NCBI GenBank assembly: GCA_021521415.1
Contig: JAIQDT010001949.1
Location: forward strand, 248,001-312,000
Length of the DNA: 64,000 nucleotides
Source of the DNA: Bidens hawaiensis
Taxonomy: Eukaryota; Streptophyta; Magnoliopsida; Asterales; Asteraceae
Direction: 5' to 3'
Part shown: positions 48,513 through 60,620 of the stretch, piece by piece
How positions within the stretch are numbered: the first letter of the stretch is position 1
Layout: the number at the start of each line of letters is the position of its first letter
Program-made: the position numbers and the translations under genes
Notes under the pieces: generated by a model
Databases searched by the model: none
Seen by the model: the letters and a program-made list of their open reading frames with translations, nothing else
Told to the model about the DNA's origin: nothing

Positions 48513-49756
48513 CTAGCTTTTGAACCTGTATATTACACGGGATTTATCAAACGATAAAATAAAAAAAAGGTCTTTTATTTTAATTGTGATTCTCAAAATA
48601 CTTATGAATTAATTTAATGTAGACTTAAAGGAAAACAAATGAGTTAACGAAAATTACTAAAATAGCATGGTTTTGGAAATGTCGAATGTGGATTTGTAAG
48701 AAATTTAAAAAATATGCTAAAGTTGCATAGTTGGTCAAACTTTAGGTATGAAAATGACACTATGTTATAAGATCCACACTATGTTATAACCCGCTTGACA
48801 AAATGATTTTGACCATGACCCATGGATAGCTAGAATGAATAACATGAGAGATTAGAAATTAGAAGAAATGTAGGCTTGACACATAAGCTTTAACAAGATG
48901 TAAGATGTAAGATAAGATAAGATGTAAGATAGGATTACACCCCTAAATTACCTTAATATGGCACCCTCTAATAGGAAGCAGATATCGGTCCCTGCTGCAA
49001 AGCAATGAATACAAACAAAAAATGTATTAGTCAAGTTGGGGTCATTTTCAGTGATCGATTACAGTTAAAAATGACATCAAGTTCGGATAAAAATGTTTGA
49101 TCCACTTTACTCAAATTCAATCAACTAATCCAGCTCGAAGCCATCATAACCCACTTTACTTCTATCTCTATAATAATCCAAACCCGAAGCCACAAGAAAA
49201 CTAAGTATACAACACCTAAGTCCCAAACAACCTGACTCGTAAAAATGGAAACCCGAGAACAAAAGTGAGTTTCTTTTAGCTTTTATATTATCTCCTTATA
49301 TGTATACTAGCTTTTGAACCAGTGTTTACACGTGATTTGTCAAATGATTAAAATAAATAAGATCCGTAATTTGAAATAATTGAACAAATTAACTCAAATA
49401 CTGAAGTACATGGTAACAATAATACTATTAAGACAATATTGATAATATAGATATACACTAGGATAGTGCTCATGATACACACGAGTGAAACATATTTAAA
49501 ACGTCATATATATGTATATATTATAAATTTAGTAAAATACAAATGTCATATTCATATAAAAGAGGATACTTTTACATAAATTATGAGACATTATATTGTT
49601 ATTTTAATTCAAATACAAAAACATAAAAAGACTAACAAAGATGAATAAAAAGTTAATATCTTATAACATGAGAACAAAAAACACATATTAATTAAAACTT
49701 AATCATCTAATTATAAATTTTTACAATTTTCAGCACATGTTTCATCATACACAATT

Positions 49757-51146
49757 TCACAATCACTCTCTGAAATAATATCAACATTTTTATTCAAAAT
49801 AATATGAGAAGTGCCAACATCAATACTCTCACAATCCACATCATCATCCGAAGATGAAGACGACGTATTTTGTCTGGAAATAGAATTGTTATTATTACAG
49901 ACAAAATTGTTAATCAGCATCCAAAATGTGATGTCTCATACACAATAACTGAAATATAACAAAAATAAGCATTATATAAATTCAATGCATTAGAAAAAAA
50001 AAACAATTAGTGATAAGGGAATTAATTAATAAAAATAAAAATTCTATATAAACATAATTAAAGAAATCATACCTTGATGGTGTTTGCGTTATCCAAAGCA
50101 ATTTGGAACAAGTAAAATGTCCAACCAATGAATACAACACCTCAAATTAGTTACAAATTCAAACAATACCAAAAGTTATATCCTAAATTACTGAAAATTA
50201 ATAAACCACAAAACATAGCAAATTCAACAAACATGCAACAACCAAACCTTAGTTTCAATCCATTTGATCTTTAAAAAAAGAATGCATAACTTTTCAACGG
50301 GTAACACTTTTTAAGTGTAAATATTAGTGCAAACATTTAAAGTAATATAAAGATGTTAGCTATGTCAAAAAAAAAAATAATAATAAATAAATAAATTACA
50401 AAGGCTCACATATACCCTTTTTCAGAACCACCAATTTGAAAAAGATCCACATCACAATCACTCTCTGAAATAATATCAACATTTTTATTCAAAATAATAT
50501 GAGAAGTGCCAACATCAATACTCTCACAATCCACATCATCATCCGAAGATGAAGACGACGTATTTTGTCTGGAAATAGAATTGTTATTATTACAGACAAA
50601 ATTGTTAATCAGCATCCAAAATGTGATGTCTCATACACAATAACTGAAATATAACAAAAATAAGCATTATATAAATTCAATGCATTAGAAAAAAAAAACA
50701 ATTAGTGATAAGGGAATTAATTAATAAAAATAAAAATTCTATATAAACATAATTAAAGAAATCATACCTTGATGGTGTTTGCGTTATCCAAAGCAATTTG
50801 GAACAAGTAAAATGTCCAACCAATGAATACAACACCTCAAATTAGTTACAAATTCAAACAATACCAAAAGTTATATCCTAAATTACTGAAAATTAATAAA
50901 CCACAAAACATAGCAAATTCAACAAACATGCAACAACCAAACCTTAGTTTCAATCCATTTGATCTTTAAAAAAAGAATGCATAACTTTTCAACGGGTAAC
51001 ACTTTTTAAGTGTAAATATTAGTGCAAACATTTAAAGTAATATAAAGATGTTAGCTATGTCAAAAAAATAATAATAATAAATAAATAAATTACAAAGGCT
51101 CACATATACCCTTTTTCAGAACCACCAATTTGAAAAAGATCCACAT
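49757..51146. repeat. 695-bp tandem duplication (two copies)
   Basis: 49757-50451 and 50452-51146 are almost identical by eye; the one clear difference is the length of an A/ATA tract near 50365 and 51065. Both carry the acidic, Ser/Asp-rich frame MLINNFVCNNNNSISR.. on the minus strand (49711-49920 and 50406-50615). This frame may be the C-terminal tail of the Helitron RPA-like gene, but that is not established. Confidence 0.9.
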
Positions 51147-51904
51147 CAACCATTAGAGTCTGTCAAATAATAATAATAATAATAATCAAATACATACATG
51201 TATACATACATACATGCAATTCTTGTGCGACTCCGTTATCATTGAACTTAGTTATTCTTCCTTTTTGCTCATTAGCATTTCTTGAATCATTAAAGTAACA
51301 AAAAGAAGGTTTTAATTAAATAAATGGAATAAAAAAGAATGAATAATTTTTTTGAAATTTGATATATGAATAAAAATAATAATAATAAAAGGCTGAACAT
51401 TGGTAAAACAGTCAGGGGTTAAAAGATTAAAGTCACACTCAAACATAAACTGGTGTAACATTATACCATAAGTTAATTTGTTATCAATAGCTTATTAGCA
51501 AACTTATAAAAGTAATAAATAGAAACAAGCATGTATAAAAGATATCATTTTTATTTAATAGTTATAATAAAGCCACAATAAACTTCAACTTTGAAGATAA
51601 CCATAACAAACTCCAAAACATAAAACACGAGGATTCAAAATAAACCAATCTCCAAACACAAAACATGAAAATTAAAAAAAAAACAAACAAACAAACAAAT
51701 TCTCAATCACCAAGAAAAAAAAAGGTCTCAAATTCAAAAACATGACAATGAAAACAAAGCACTATCTTTATTCATAACTATGTTATTAATCATTTACTTT
51801 TCAAACTTCTCCGGCTAACTTAGGAAACACTTGATATAAATTTGTTAAAAAAAGATCATAAAAAATTAAAAACAAACAAAAAACGAAGATTAAAAATACT
51901 ACCA

Positions 51905-52074
51905 ATTCATTAATGAAAACCATTTCAAGAAAGTAGTCCTCAGTCCTCACTAGGCATGTTTACGTTCCTTCACGGTTCACACTCTTTAGACTCGAACCTT
52001 AATGCCTTAATGATGCTTGAAGATTTTATAAGGACGTCTATTTCATTATGCATTGTGATGTTTTGATTCTCCAT
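51905..52074 (-). pseudogene. Helitron RPA-like exon 1 (middle copy), broken
   Basis: It starts MENQNITMHNEIDVLIKSSS, then IIKALRFESKE, aligning with the start of the inner copy (MEVQSFTLFDEIDILKTSPS). Stops follow after about 37 residues and near the end. It shows that the middle and inner Helitrons are relatives that each carried the same accessory gene. Confidence 0.5.
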
Positions 52075-52256
52075 GGACCTGTGAAAATGATAAAATGATT
52101 ACCATAAGAATTATTGGTATTTCATATTGAAGAACCAATCATTAACTATTTGAAAGATTGGGTTAAAAACTTACATACTTGTATAGAGTAGCTTCTGATA
52201 TTGATAGAAATGATGGAATTGATGTGAAGAATATGCTCTGATAATGTAATGTTATA

Positions 52257-53705
52257 CTAGGATAATAACCCGTGTTACACACGAATGTAAAACATATCAA
52301 GAAACAATATAAAATGTAAATAACATATTCAATCAACACAAATATTTGACATAAGTTTTTTAGCAGCAGATATTACAAAAGATGTTTAACTATGTATATA
52401 ATAAAAAGAAAATACTTTATAAATAAATAATTCAGTAAATAAGGAATAATATAACATAAATGAACTATTATACTTGAAAAAAATAAAAAAACACATTAGT
52501 AACAGATTTTGTAACATTATTTGAAAACTAAGCTTATAAATACATACCAGGTTTAAACTTATATTTTCACTCGTGTAGAGTTTTTGTTCAAAAACCTTTT
52601 GAAACAAAAAATGTCGGGTTTAAAAACCGTAGCTTGCATTCGATTCTCTTGTCATGAAATAATAATAATAATAATAATAATAAGAAGAAGAAGAAGAAAC
52701 ATGTGTAGATAATTAATAAAAAGAGTAGTATAGAAAAAGAAAATTATAAAACAATAAAAAACTTACAGATTAATCCATGAGGACCATCTCCATCAAGAAG
52801 TCCTCGTTTGGAGTGTTTGTTATCATTGACGGTCCATACTCTCAAAACTCTAACCTTAACTATGGATGGAGATGTTTTAAGAATATCAATTTCATCAAAC
52901 AATGTAAAGCTTTGAACCTCCATTGTAATCTGTTTTAAATCAAACGATAAAAGATTTTACTGAAATAATTCGTTTAAATATAAAATTTATAATTAACATT
53001 TGAAGAACTTACTTTGTAAAAGCTTCAAAGGCAGAAGATTGTTTTAATGTGAAGAATGCATCTATGACGGATGTTATATACTACATACGGAGATGTTTAT
53101 TTTTGATAAACACCGTACGTTCAGAAATCATTTAAATTAAATAATAAAGAAAATAAATCGAATTCAATATAATGCAATGTACATCCTATAAATAAAACCC
53201 CATAAATAAGCCTATAAATGCAGCATATAATTTCTAATAAAAATCCATGGCTTGATTTTTAGGACTACCAAAAATTAGACATCTAACTATAATAATAAAC
53301 CAATTTGACCTGTTGACTAATTTAGAAATTGTTTTAATTAACCCATTTTATTTTATTTTTATTGAAATGTTTGTCGGGGATTCATCCCCTTTAAAAAAAA
53401 TTCATATTGTGCATTTTGTAAGATTGTTTTAATTGTTTTTTTGTAAGATTGTTGTTACAAGATTGTTTTAATTAAAAATAATTATTTTTGCGAGGTTGTG
53501 AGTTTCTAGTCAATAAATAACTAATTGATCAACTATATTAAAAAAAGATTTTAGTTTCCAAAAATAACAGTTTAATGTTACCAAAAATTAATTGTGAATA
53601 TGTGAAAAATAATTATATGGAAATGTGATGATATGAAGTCCTATGTGGACATCCTAGATTAATGACGTGTGGATAGAATTAAGTTGCTTTATTATATTAG
53701 TTAGA
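52257..53705 (-). mobile_element. inner Helitron, 1449 bp (minus)
   Basis: The 5' end is A|TCTAACTAATATAATAAAGC at 53705. The 3' end has the hairpin CGTGTGTAACACG followed 14 bases later by CTAG|T at 52257. Insertion between A and T without target duplication fits Helitrons. It carries an RPA-like first exon, no helicase. Confidence 0.7.
52767..52923 (-). pseudogene. Helitron RPA-like protein, exon 1 (inner copy)
   Basis: From ATG at 52923 the frame reads MEVQSFTLFDEIDILKTSPS then IVKVRVLRVWTVND and LLDGDGPHGLI, ending at a GTAAGT donor. The IxVRVxRxW pattern is that of the N-terminal OB fold of RPA70-like proteins that plant Helitrons commonly carry; RPA binds single-stranded DNA. A possible second exon (about 52640-52540) reads MQATVFKP and FQKVFEQKLYTSENISLNL, in two frames. 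The rest of the gene, including further OB folds, is absent, so it is a remnant. The family assignment is from motif similarity only. Confidence 0.6.
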
Positions 53706-55552
53706 TTATAACAGTTATGTTCCTATCCATATATAATAAGATTTTCAAATTTTAAATTGATCGGTCATAAAATTAAATTAATATTAGTGAAACTTGGAAA
53801 AAATGTGTATTATGAACAAAAAATCACAATATATAAACCTGATTTTAAGTAACAACATATTAAACATCATATCGATTAACCGATAATTTTAAAAAAATTA
53901 TATCTTTAATCCCTAAATAGATTAAACATAAATCAATTAATAGGAATAGATTAAATATCAAATCTATTAACCGTTAGTATAAAAAATCATGCAGTTAAAC
54001 CCTAAATCCAATAACAGTGAATCAATTTGATGTTGTTATTCACAGAAATCGATTAAACACTAAAATATAAATCATACCTGATAATGGCAAACGATGAACA
54101 TATTTAATGTTGTTTGGATTATGAAACCGACAAATCATGAAGAACCGGTTATAGATGAGGCAAAGAATCTGGTTACAAACGATGGGGAGCGTTATGATTT
54201 TTGAATGAAGCATGTGCCTTTTAAAAAAGAAACGATGAACAATTTAAACCTAGTAAATTTAATAAGTTTTTTAATTCTAACAATAATTAGAATAATTAAT
54301 ATCATAATTACATTAATAAGTTACAAAAATATAAAAGTCAATATCATTGATTAAAATTTTATTATGAATATGTGGAAATTAGATTTATGAAAGGTTGATG
54401 ACATGGAAGCCTATGTGGACAACCTAGGTGAAGGACATGTGAACAAAATTATGTTGCTTTAATATATTAGTTAGATATGATGTAAGTAGCAGTTTATTTT
54501 TGTTAAACTTGATAAACATAGAAATTATTCAAAACGTATTTAGATTTGAAGACCAAAATGCATAAGTTAAGGAAAAATAAGTGTCAACGATTTTAATTTT
54601 AATAGTAATATGCATAAATTAAGGCAAAACGTATTTTAATTTTAGCAAACCATTATTTCTTTTACATTACATTAATTTGATATAAAGTCTCATGGTTAAG
54701 AATTGATTTGAATTCAACTTATTTGAATTAAAAAATTTATTGAATATTTTATGTTATTATTAGTGTCAGTACTCAAATATTTTGTTAATGTTACCTAAAT
54801 AAAAAATTGACGTAATTCGAACTTTGAATCCCAGTTCAATCTAAACTCTAACAAACAATTAGGGGATAACCAAATCAACGATATAATAAAAACTTACAAA
54901 GCATTACTAATCGATTTCAAGATATACTTCTTCTTAGACACCATATACCCGAAGCATCGACACACATAATACTTGAAAGAGACATGCTTTAAACCTTAAA
55001 TTGATTGAATCTACAAGCCCTAAATTGTGATAAATAGATTTTTGGATTTAGTAATCTTCACATACACGAAATAGTATAATTTGATAAAAAAAAGTAATAA
55101 TGAATAGCACATCAACAATCGCCCGTTTCGAATCAATATTCCTTCTATTTAAAATTTAATCAATAGAATCTACAAACCCTAAAAAATCAGAAACATATTG
55201 ATGGATTTGGAGTAATCTTCACATATAATTAAAATGTAGGTTCAGAATTACCGTGTTTGCGATTGAGATGATAGGCGACTTAGACCGTCAAAGATGGAAA
55301 CCAGAGAGTGTGTGAGATTAGGGTTGATGGAGATAGAATTAGAAAAGGAAACGGGTCGGAAAATAATTATTGGTCAAATCCAGGTTATAAAACAAAATCC
55401 GGGTCCGTGTTTCGTTGGATATTTTGACGAATTTTAAATAAACTTAAAAGATAATTAGGTGGAAACTGTATTTTAGGAATATTGATGAAGTGGCAACCTA
55501 GGTGAATGTCATAGTTAAATGTCATGTGAAAGCATTGTGTTGTTTTAATAGA

Positions 55553-56170
55553 TTAGTAAGAAATAAGATATCTATCCTATGCCACCATTTAACAATGAGA
55601 AAGAACAATAGACAATAATTAGAGCTATATATGATTATAATCGTTGTTTCAAAAAAATATTAAAAGGTTTCTGCTTAACTTTGAATTTAATAGCTTATCT
55701 TACCATTTTGGCATGCACTGCCTTAACTTTGAACTTAATAGCTTATCTTACCATTTTGGCACACCTTACGATTTGTAGATGCCACTTTCCATCTTTTATA
55801 GCAAATCTCCATTTGTAAGTTCTTATTAATATTATTGCATCTTATTAATTTTTATACAATTAGAACCCTTTTAGAAGAAGCTCTGACCCCTCCTCACCCT
55901 TAACCATTTCACCAGAATTTGGTCCGTCACATGCCAATGGGCCACACTCAAACTTCGTTGGTTCAAAGAGGATGCTTACTTCTGTGTTGGGCTCAAAAGC
56001 CAGTAAAGAAGGCTCTTTACTTTTCATAGGTTGCAAATCGGCAGCCTGTCAATTACTACACAGGTGGGTGAATATAAATGTTAAAATCGGGTGCGGATCC
56101 TAAGAGAAAATTTTGAAAATGGTAACTTGAGAACCATTTTGGTCCACAAAAAAATCCCTTAAAAATATTT
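55553..56170. other. spacer with a 48-bp tandem pair
   Basis: 55679-55725 and 55726-55772 are tandem copies sharing TAGCTTATCTTACCATTTTG. No gene seen. Confidence 0.6.
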
Positions 56171-56179
56171 TTAAAAAAA

Positions 56180-57165
56180 GAAAAAATTGGATTTTAATAA
56201 TCCAAACTATCAATTATTGGCTAGTAATAATCCTAACTAACAATCTGACCAGTGATAATCCCAACATTTAGTTTTGTTACCAATAACAATCTCAGTCAAA
56301 AAAATCATTGACTACGTTAGTTTTGATCATTAACTTAGCGTTAAATGACTGAAATGCCCCCACTAACAAATAAAAATAACTTTTATACTTCCTCACAACA
56401 CATATCCCTCTCGTCAGCCATTGTTACCTTCACCATCTCCAGCCACTGTTACCTTCACCGTATCCAGCCACCTTCGACAACCATCTCCATCATCATCACC
56501 CCTCTCCTATCAACATTATTTGTTATTGAGATTGAATCCTAACCTTCTTAGGTCTCATGAAAGGTTGCAGAGACAATGCCGCTGGTGCGGCGGTTTTGAG
56601 GCTCGGAGCAAGACGGTGGGAAACTCCGACGATATTTGGTTTGATGGTCTAAGGCTTTTGGAGGCTTTAATGGTCTGGATTTTTCATATTTGTATGAGGA
56701 ATTGCTTGAAATCTCGAAAGTTGTGGAGTATGATTTGTCGGATGATGTTTGGTACATAAAGGAACAACTTGTAATCGATACCTTTAGGGTTTTATAGTTT
56801 CTTTGATTTGGTAGGTTGACAGAGATGATGGTGATCATGGTGGCAGCCGGTGGCTGGAGATGGTGTGACGGAGGCCGGAGATGATGACGGGAAGAGCGTG
56901 TCTTGTGAGGAAACAAGATAAAAGTTTATTAAAAATGATATAAAAAATATAGGATAACTTTATTTAAAATTATTTATTTGTTAGTAGGGCTATTTCAGTC
57001 ATTTAACGCTGACTTAATGATCAAAATTAACGGAGTTAATGATTTTTTTGATTAGGATTGTTATTGGTAACAAAACTAAAAGTTGGGATTACCACCAGTC
57101 AGATGTTAGTTGGGATTATTACTGGCCAATGGTTGATAGTTTGGATTATTAAAATCCAATTTTTC
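56180..57165. mobile_element. nonautonomous MULE (Pack-MULE-like)
   Basis: Terminal inverted repeats of about 200 bp (56180-56385 and about 56960-57165) start GAAAAA(A)TTGGATTTTAAT. A perfect 9-bp target duplication TTAAAAAAA is at 56171-56179 and 57166-57174, diagnostic of Mutator-like elements. The core (56390-56950) is richer in GC and contains a protein-like frame at 56645-56797 with GLDFSYLYEELLEISK and DLSDDVWYIKEQL. This could be a captured host gene fragment; I do not recognise the donor. No transposase. Confidence 0.85.
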
Positions 57166-57174
57166 TTAAAAAAA

Positions 57175-57616
57175 ATTATAAAACAAAAAAAATTAAAAAA
57201 GTAGAAAAACCAAAAAAAAAAAATTTTAATCCCGGTTTCATAAAAAAAACGTAATTATACACACTGAATATTTTTATTTAATCTTTCATTTACATAATGT
57301 ACACATATGTGCATTATCATTTATCTTAATTGTACATATGTGTATAAATAATAACATGTATAAAATTAAAAAATAAGTATTATGCATATATGCATAATTT
57401 TGCTAACCGATTTTTTTTTAATTTTTTTATGAAATCGTGATGAAAGATAAAAGTTTTTTGGTTTTTTTTTTTACTTTTCTTTGTTTTATAATTTTTTTTA
57501 TTTTTTTTAAAAAGAGTTTTTTTGTAGTCTAAAATGGTTCTTAAAGTTCTCAATTTCAAAATGATTCTCACATGATTTCAAATATATATATATGTATATA
57601 TATATTATATATATAT
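57175..57616. other. AT-rich spacer
   Basis: Homopolymer A/T runs and (TA)n at 57583-57616. No gene. Confidence 0.5.
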
Positions 57617-58325
57617 AAGGAGAGGATCAAGAGAAAACTCATCTTTAGAGAGAAAACTAAAAAACTCTTAAAAACTTCTAAAGAATTATTTTTAATTAAA
57701 AATAAAAAAATATTTTCAAAATTCTGTTTTAGCCATTATTCTTATATTTTCTTATATTTCACACGAAAAATATAAAAAAATAAAATAAAAAAAACCCGTT
57801 GTAATGCACATACGTATTACTGTGCGATACCGTTATATTACACATGAGTATTACTATGTATTTTTGAGTTAAATAGTGTTTTATTGCATATATTCAATAT
57901 TTGTGTATTGTATAGTGTTGTATTATATGGAAAAATAATAATAATAAAATAAAAGTCGATGTGGTGTACATGTGCGTTATTGTTGTATTACACATACGTA
58001 CTAATGTGTATTCGATGTGTGTATTAGTCTTATATTGCACATATACAATGGTGTGTATCAAATATGTGCAATAGTGTTGTATTCTATGCAATACAAACAC
58101 TTTTGCATATATGCAAAGCACACTATTACACATGCGCACTATACCGACGAGGTTAGCGACAAGTTTTTTTTTTTTTTGGAACCAATAACAACATATAAGA
58201 ATAATGGAAAAAAAAAAGAAACTTCAAAAAAATTTTTTTTTTTTAAGTTAAAAATAGTTTTTTAGAAGTTTTTAGGAGTTTTTAAGTTTTCTCTTTAAGA
58301 GGAGTTTTCACTAGAAGCCACCCCT
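57617..58325. mobile_element. inverted-repeat element 1 in (TA)n
   Basis: Left AGGAGAGGATCAAGAGAAAA, then CTAAAAAACTC and TTAAAAACTTCTAAA. The complement of the right end reads AGGGGTGGCTTCTAGTGAAAA, then CTTAAAAACTC and CTAAAAACTTCTAAA. TIRs of about 65 bp. The middle (57800-58140) repeats TATTACACATACG-type motifs. Flanked by (TA)n both sides. Confidence 0.65.
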
Positions 58326-58339
58326 ATATATATATATAT

Positions 58340-59500
58340 GGGATGGATCATGCGAGAAGTGATATTATAGCGAGAAGTGCGAGAAATAGATCTGGACCAT
58401 TCAATATGTTAACCAATGTTTTATAATAAAAGTGACAAACTTGTAATAAATATGAAAGAAAAAGTCCAAGATTATTAATAAGAAAGAGTAATTTGACCAT
58501 TCAAGTGTAGACATTTAATATGAAATGTATATTATTAATGAGTATCTCTTATTTTACTCCAAATTTTCTATTGGTATTTCTTTTGCTAGAAACTTTCAAT
58601 CACAATTTTTTTTTCTTTCACAATATTAATCATTTGAAAACAATTTTTTTTTCCAGTTCATCTAATTGTGTAGTATTTTCTTTTGAGTTCAAAATAGTTG
58701 TTGTACGCTGATTAATAATTCAAGGCTAGATTCTTTTATTATATTTCATAATAAAATAATTGATTTACTAGTATACTGATTTAATACATATTAGTTTTAG
58801 CTACATTGCATTAGATATTTCTACACTACATTAGTTATAACAACACAACATTTGAAAGTATCTCTACACCACATTAGATATGCCTAAAATACATTAGTTA
58901 TGAATACATAACATTTGATAGTGTGCCTACACCACACTACATTAGCTTTACCTACACAACATTAGATATATCCACACGACATTAGTTATAACTATACAAC
59001 ACTTGAAAGTGTGCCTACAATACATTAGTTTTGCTTAGACAACATTTGAAAGTGAGCCTACACTACATCAATTTTTCCTACACTACATATGATATGTCCA
59101 CACCACATTAGTTACGACTATACAACACTTGAAAGTGTGCCTACACTACATTAGTTTTGCCCATGGTACATTTGATATATCTACACTACGTTAGTTACGA
59201 CTACACAACATTTGAAAGTAAGCCTACATTGCATTATGTTTTCCAAGACTATATATGATATGTCTACACTACATTGGATATGACTACACAAAATTTGAAA
59301 GTGTGCATACACTAGATTACATAACTTTATCTACATTACATAAGATAAGCCTACACTGCATTAGTTGGTTAAAATCAAACAAAAAATAAAAAAAAAACAC
59401 TTCATATTAGAGATCAAATAAAAAAAATTAATTAGCCATGTTTTAGATAAAATGATTTTAGATCAAACGGATTTTAATTGTTCAAATTTTAGATGAAATA

Positions 59501-59536
<36 letters not shown>

Positions 59537-59716
59537 TTATCATTTGTTAGTAACTTATCATTAATTAAACCATTAATGAGTATGAGTTACAAAACAATAC
59601 ATTTTATATTCTACTAACATACCCTTGTATTTAAATAATCATAAATTAAAAAAAAAATCATGTGATTGGTTATAATATCTTCTCGCACTTAGAAACACTT
59701 CTGAAATTAACCAAAT

Positions 59717-59718
<2 letters not shown>
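58340..59718. mobile_element. inverted-repeat element 2 in (TA)n, with minisatellite core
   Basis: Left end GGGATGGATCATGCGAGAAG, then AAGTGCGAGAA. The right end complement reads GGATTTGGTTAATTTCAGAAG, then AAGTGCGAGAAGATATTAT. TIRs are diverged. (TA)n flanks both ends, including about 44 bases at 59719-59762. Confidence 0.5.
58798..59360 (+). repeat. about 21-bp minisatellite with higher-order pattern
   Basis: Units like CTACACTACATTAGTTATGA repeat about 27 times with divergence. The marker AACAYTTGAAAGT recurs at spacings near multiples of 21 (about 42, 63 and 84). Confidence 0.8.
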
Positions 59719-59763
<45 letters not shown>

Positions 59764-59765
<2 letters not shown>

Positions 59766-60098
59766 GAGATTTCAAATGAGAATCACTTTGAGTTTTAAGA
59801 ATTCAAAAGAACTCAACGTAACAATTTTTTTTGAATTTTTTACACATACGTAATATATGTATGTTATATATACGTAAAAAAATTACAAAATTTTTTAAGC
59901 ACCGAGTCGACTTATTACATGTGTAACAGACGTTTAAATTTGTGTAATTACTGTATATCTTTATTCTCTCTCATACTTAATTTTTTAATCACTTTTAATC
60001 TCAACCACATAATGTAATCTATTTAATTAAATATGTGGTCAAGAATGAAGTTCTTAAATTCTTAAAACTCAACAAAGTTTTCAAATTATCCCTCCCCT
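59764..60098. mobile_element. inverted-repeat element 3 in (TA)n, 335 bp
   Basis: Left end GGGAGATTTCAAATGAGAAT, then TTTGAGTTTTAAGAATTC. The complement of the right end has GGGATAATTTGAAAACTTTG, then TTGAGTTTTAAGAATTTAAG. Non-coding MITE. Confidence 0.7.
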
Positions 60099-60110
60099 AT
60101 ATATATGAAA

Positions 60111-60301
60111 GGGATAATTTGAGAACCTCTTTGAGTTGTAAGAACTTTGAGAACTAAATATGGACCACATATTTAATTAATTATGTATGAATTTGTGATT
60201 GTTAATTAAAGTGTAATAAAAAATTAAAGAAAGCAATAGAAACAATATATTAAATGGAGAATGAGTATTTAAGTAAAAATACACACACAAAAAGACAAAA
60301 C
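60111..60301 (+). mobile_element. inverted-repeat element 4, left half
   Basis: GGGATAATTTGAGAACCTCT then TTTGAGTTGTAAGAACTT resembles the end of element 3 and again follows (TA)n. No right end before the copia LTR at 60302, so it is partial. Confidence 0.5.
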
Positions 60302-60605
60302 TGTTATGAATATCTAGTTCAAGATCAATATTTACCCATCTAGATCTACCAAAGTAAGTGGATGAGCTATTTGTCAAACTTACTGATAATGTGTCATACT
60401 ATATGTCCATCAAATAGTTAATATTGTCTAGAGAAAAAGTTAAATCTTTTGTAGTATAAATACTAACTCAATGTAAAGGAGAAAATGCACCTCATACATA
60501 TACATTCATAAGTGATACATTTCACTACTTTCTCTCTTTGCCAAATTTTCTAAAGTTCTCAAGTTTTAGCACTAATCTTGTATTAATTCTTGTTAAACCA
60601 TAACA
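60302..60605 (+). repeat. Ty1/copia LTR (5' or solo with leader)
   Basis: 304 bp with perfect 6-base terminal inverted repeat TGTTAT...ATAACA. A TATA-like AGTATAAATA lies at about 60455-60464. No second copy in the window. Confidence 0.7.
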
Positions 60606-60620
60606 CGGTATCAGCACGAG
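60606..60620 (+). other. copia primer-binding site
   Basis: CGGTATCAGCACGAG follows the LTR directly and shares TATCAGCACGAG with the site at 19679-19693. Confidence 0.65.

Larger units (their letters stand above)
49458..54475 (-). mobile_element. middle Helitron (minus)
   Basis: The 5' end is A|TCTAACTAATATATTAAAGC at 54475. The 3' end is CTAG|T at 49458, downstream of CTCGTGTGTATCATGAGCAC. Its first 85 bases closely resemble those of the inner Helitron. It contains the inner Helitron, an RPA-like exon remnant (51905-52074) and the 695-bp duplication. Confidence 0.6.
48513..55552 (-). mobile_element. outer Helitron of a nest (minus)
   Basis: The 5' end on the minus strand is A|TCTATTAAAACAACACAATG at 55552, followed by CACATGACATT and CACCTAGGTTGCCAC. 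Candidate 3' ends CTAG|T are at 48513 (after an imperfect hairpin CCCGTGTAATATACAGG) and 49307 (after CACGTGTAAACACTGG). Which 3' end belongs to which 5' end is uncertain. No Rep/helicase frame was seen, so it is nonautonomous. Confidence 0.5.

Noticed and set aside
49711..49920. Acidic Ser/Asp frame as a separate gene (also 50406-50615)
   Set aside because: Short, duplicated with the 695-bp unit, no promoter or domain; kept only as a possible Helitron gene tail.
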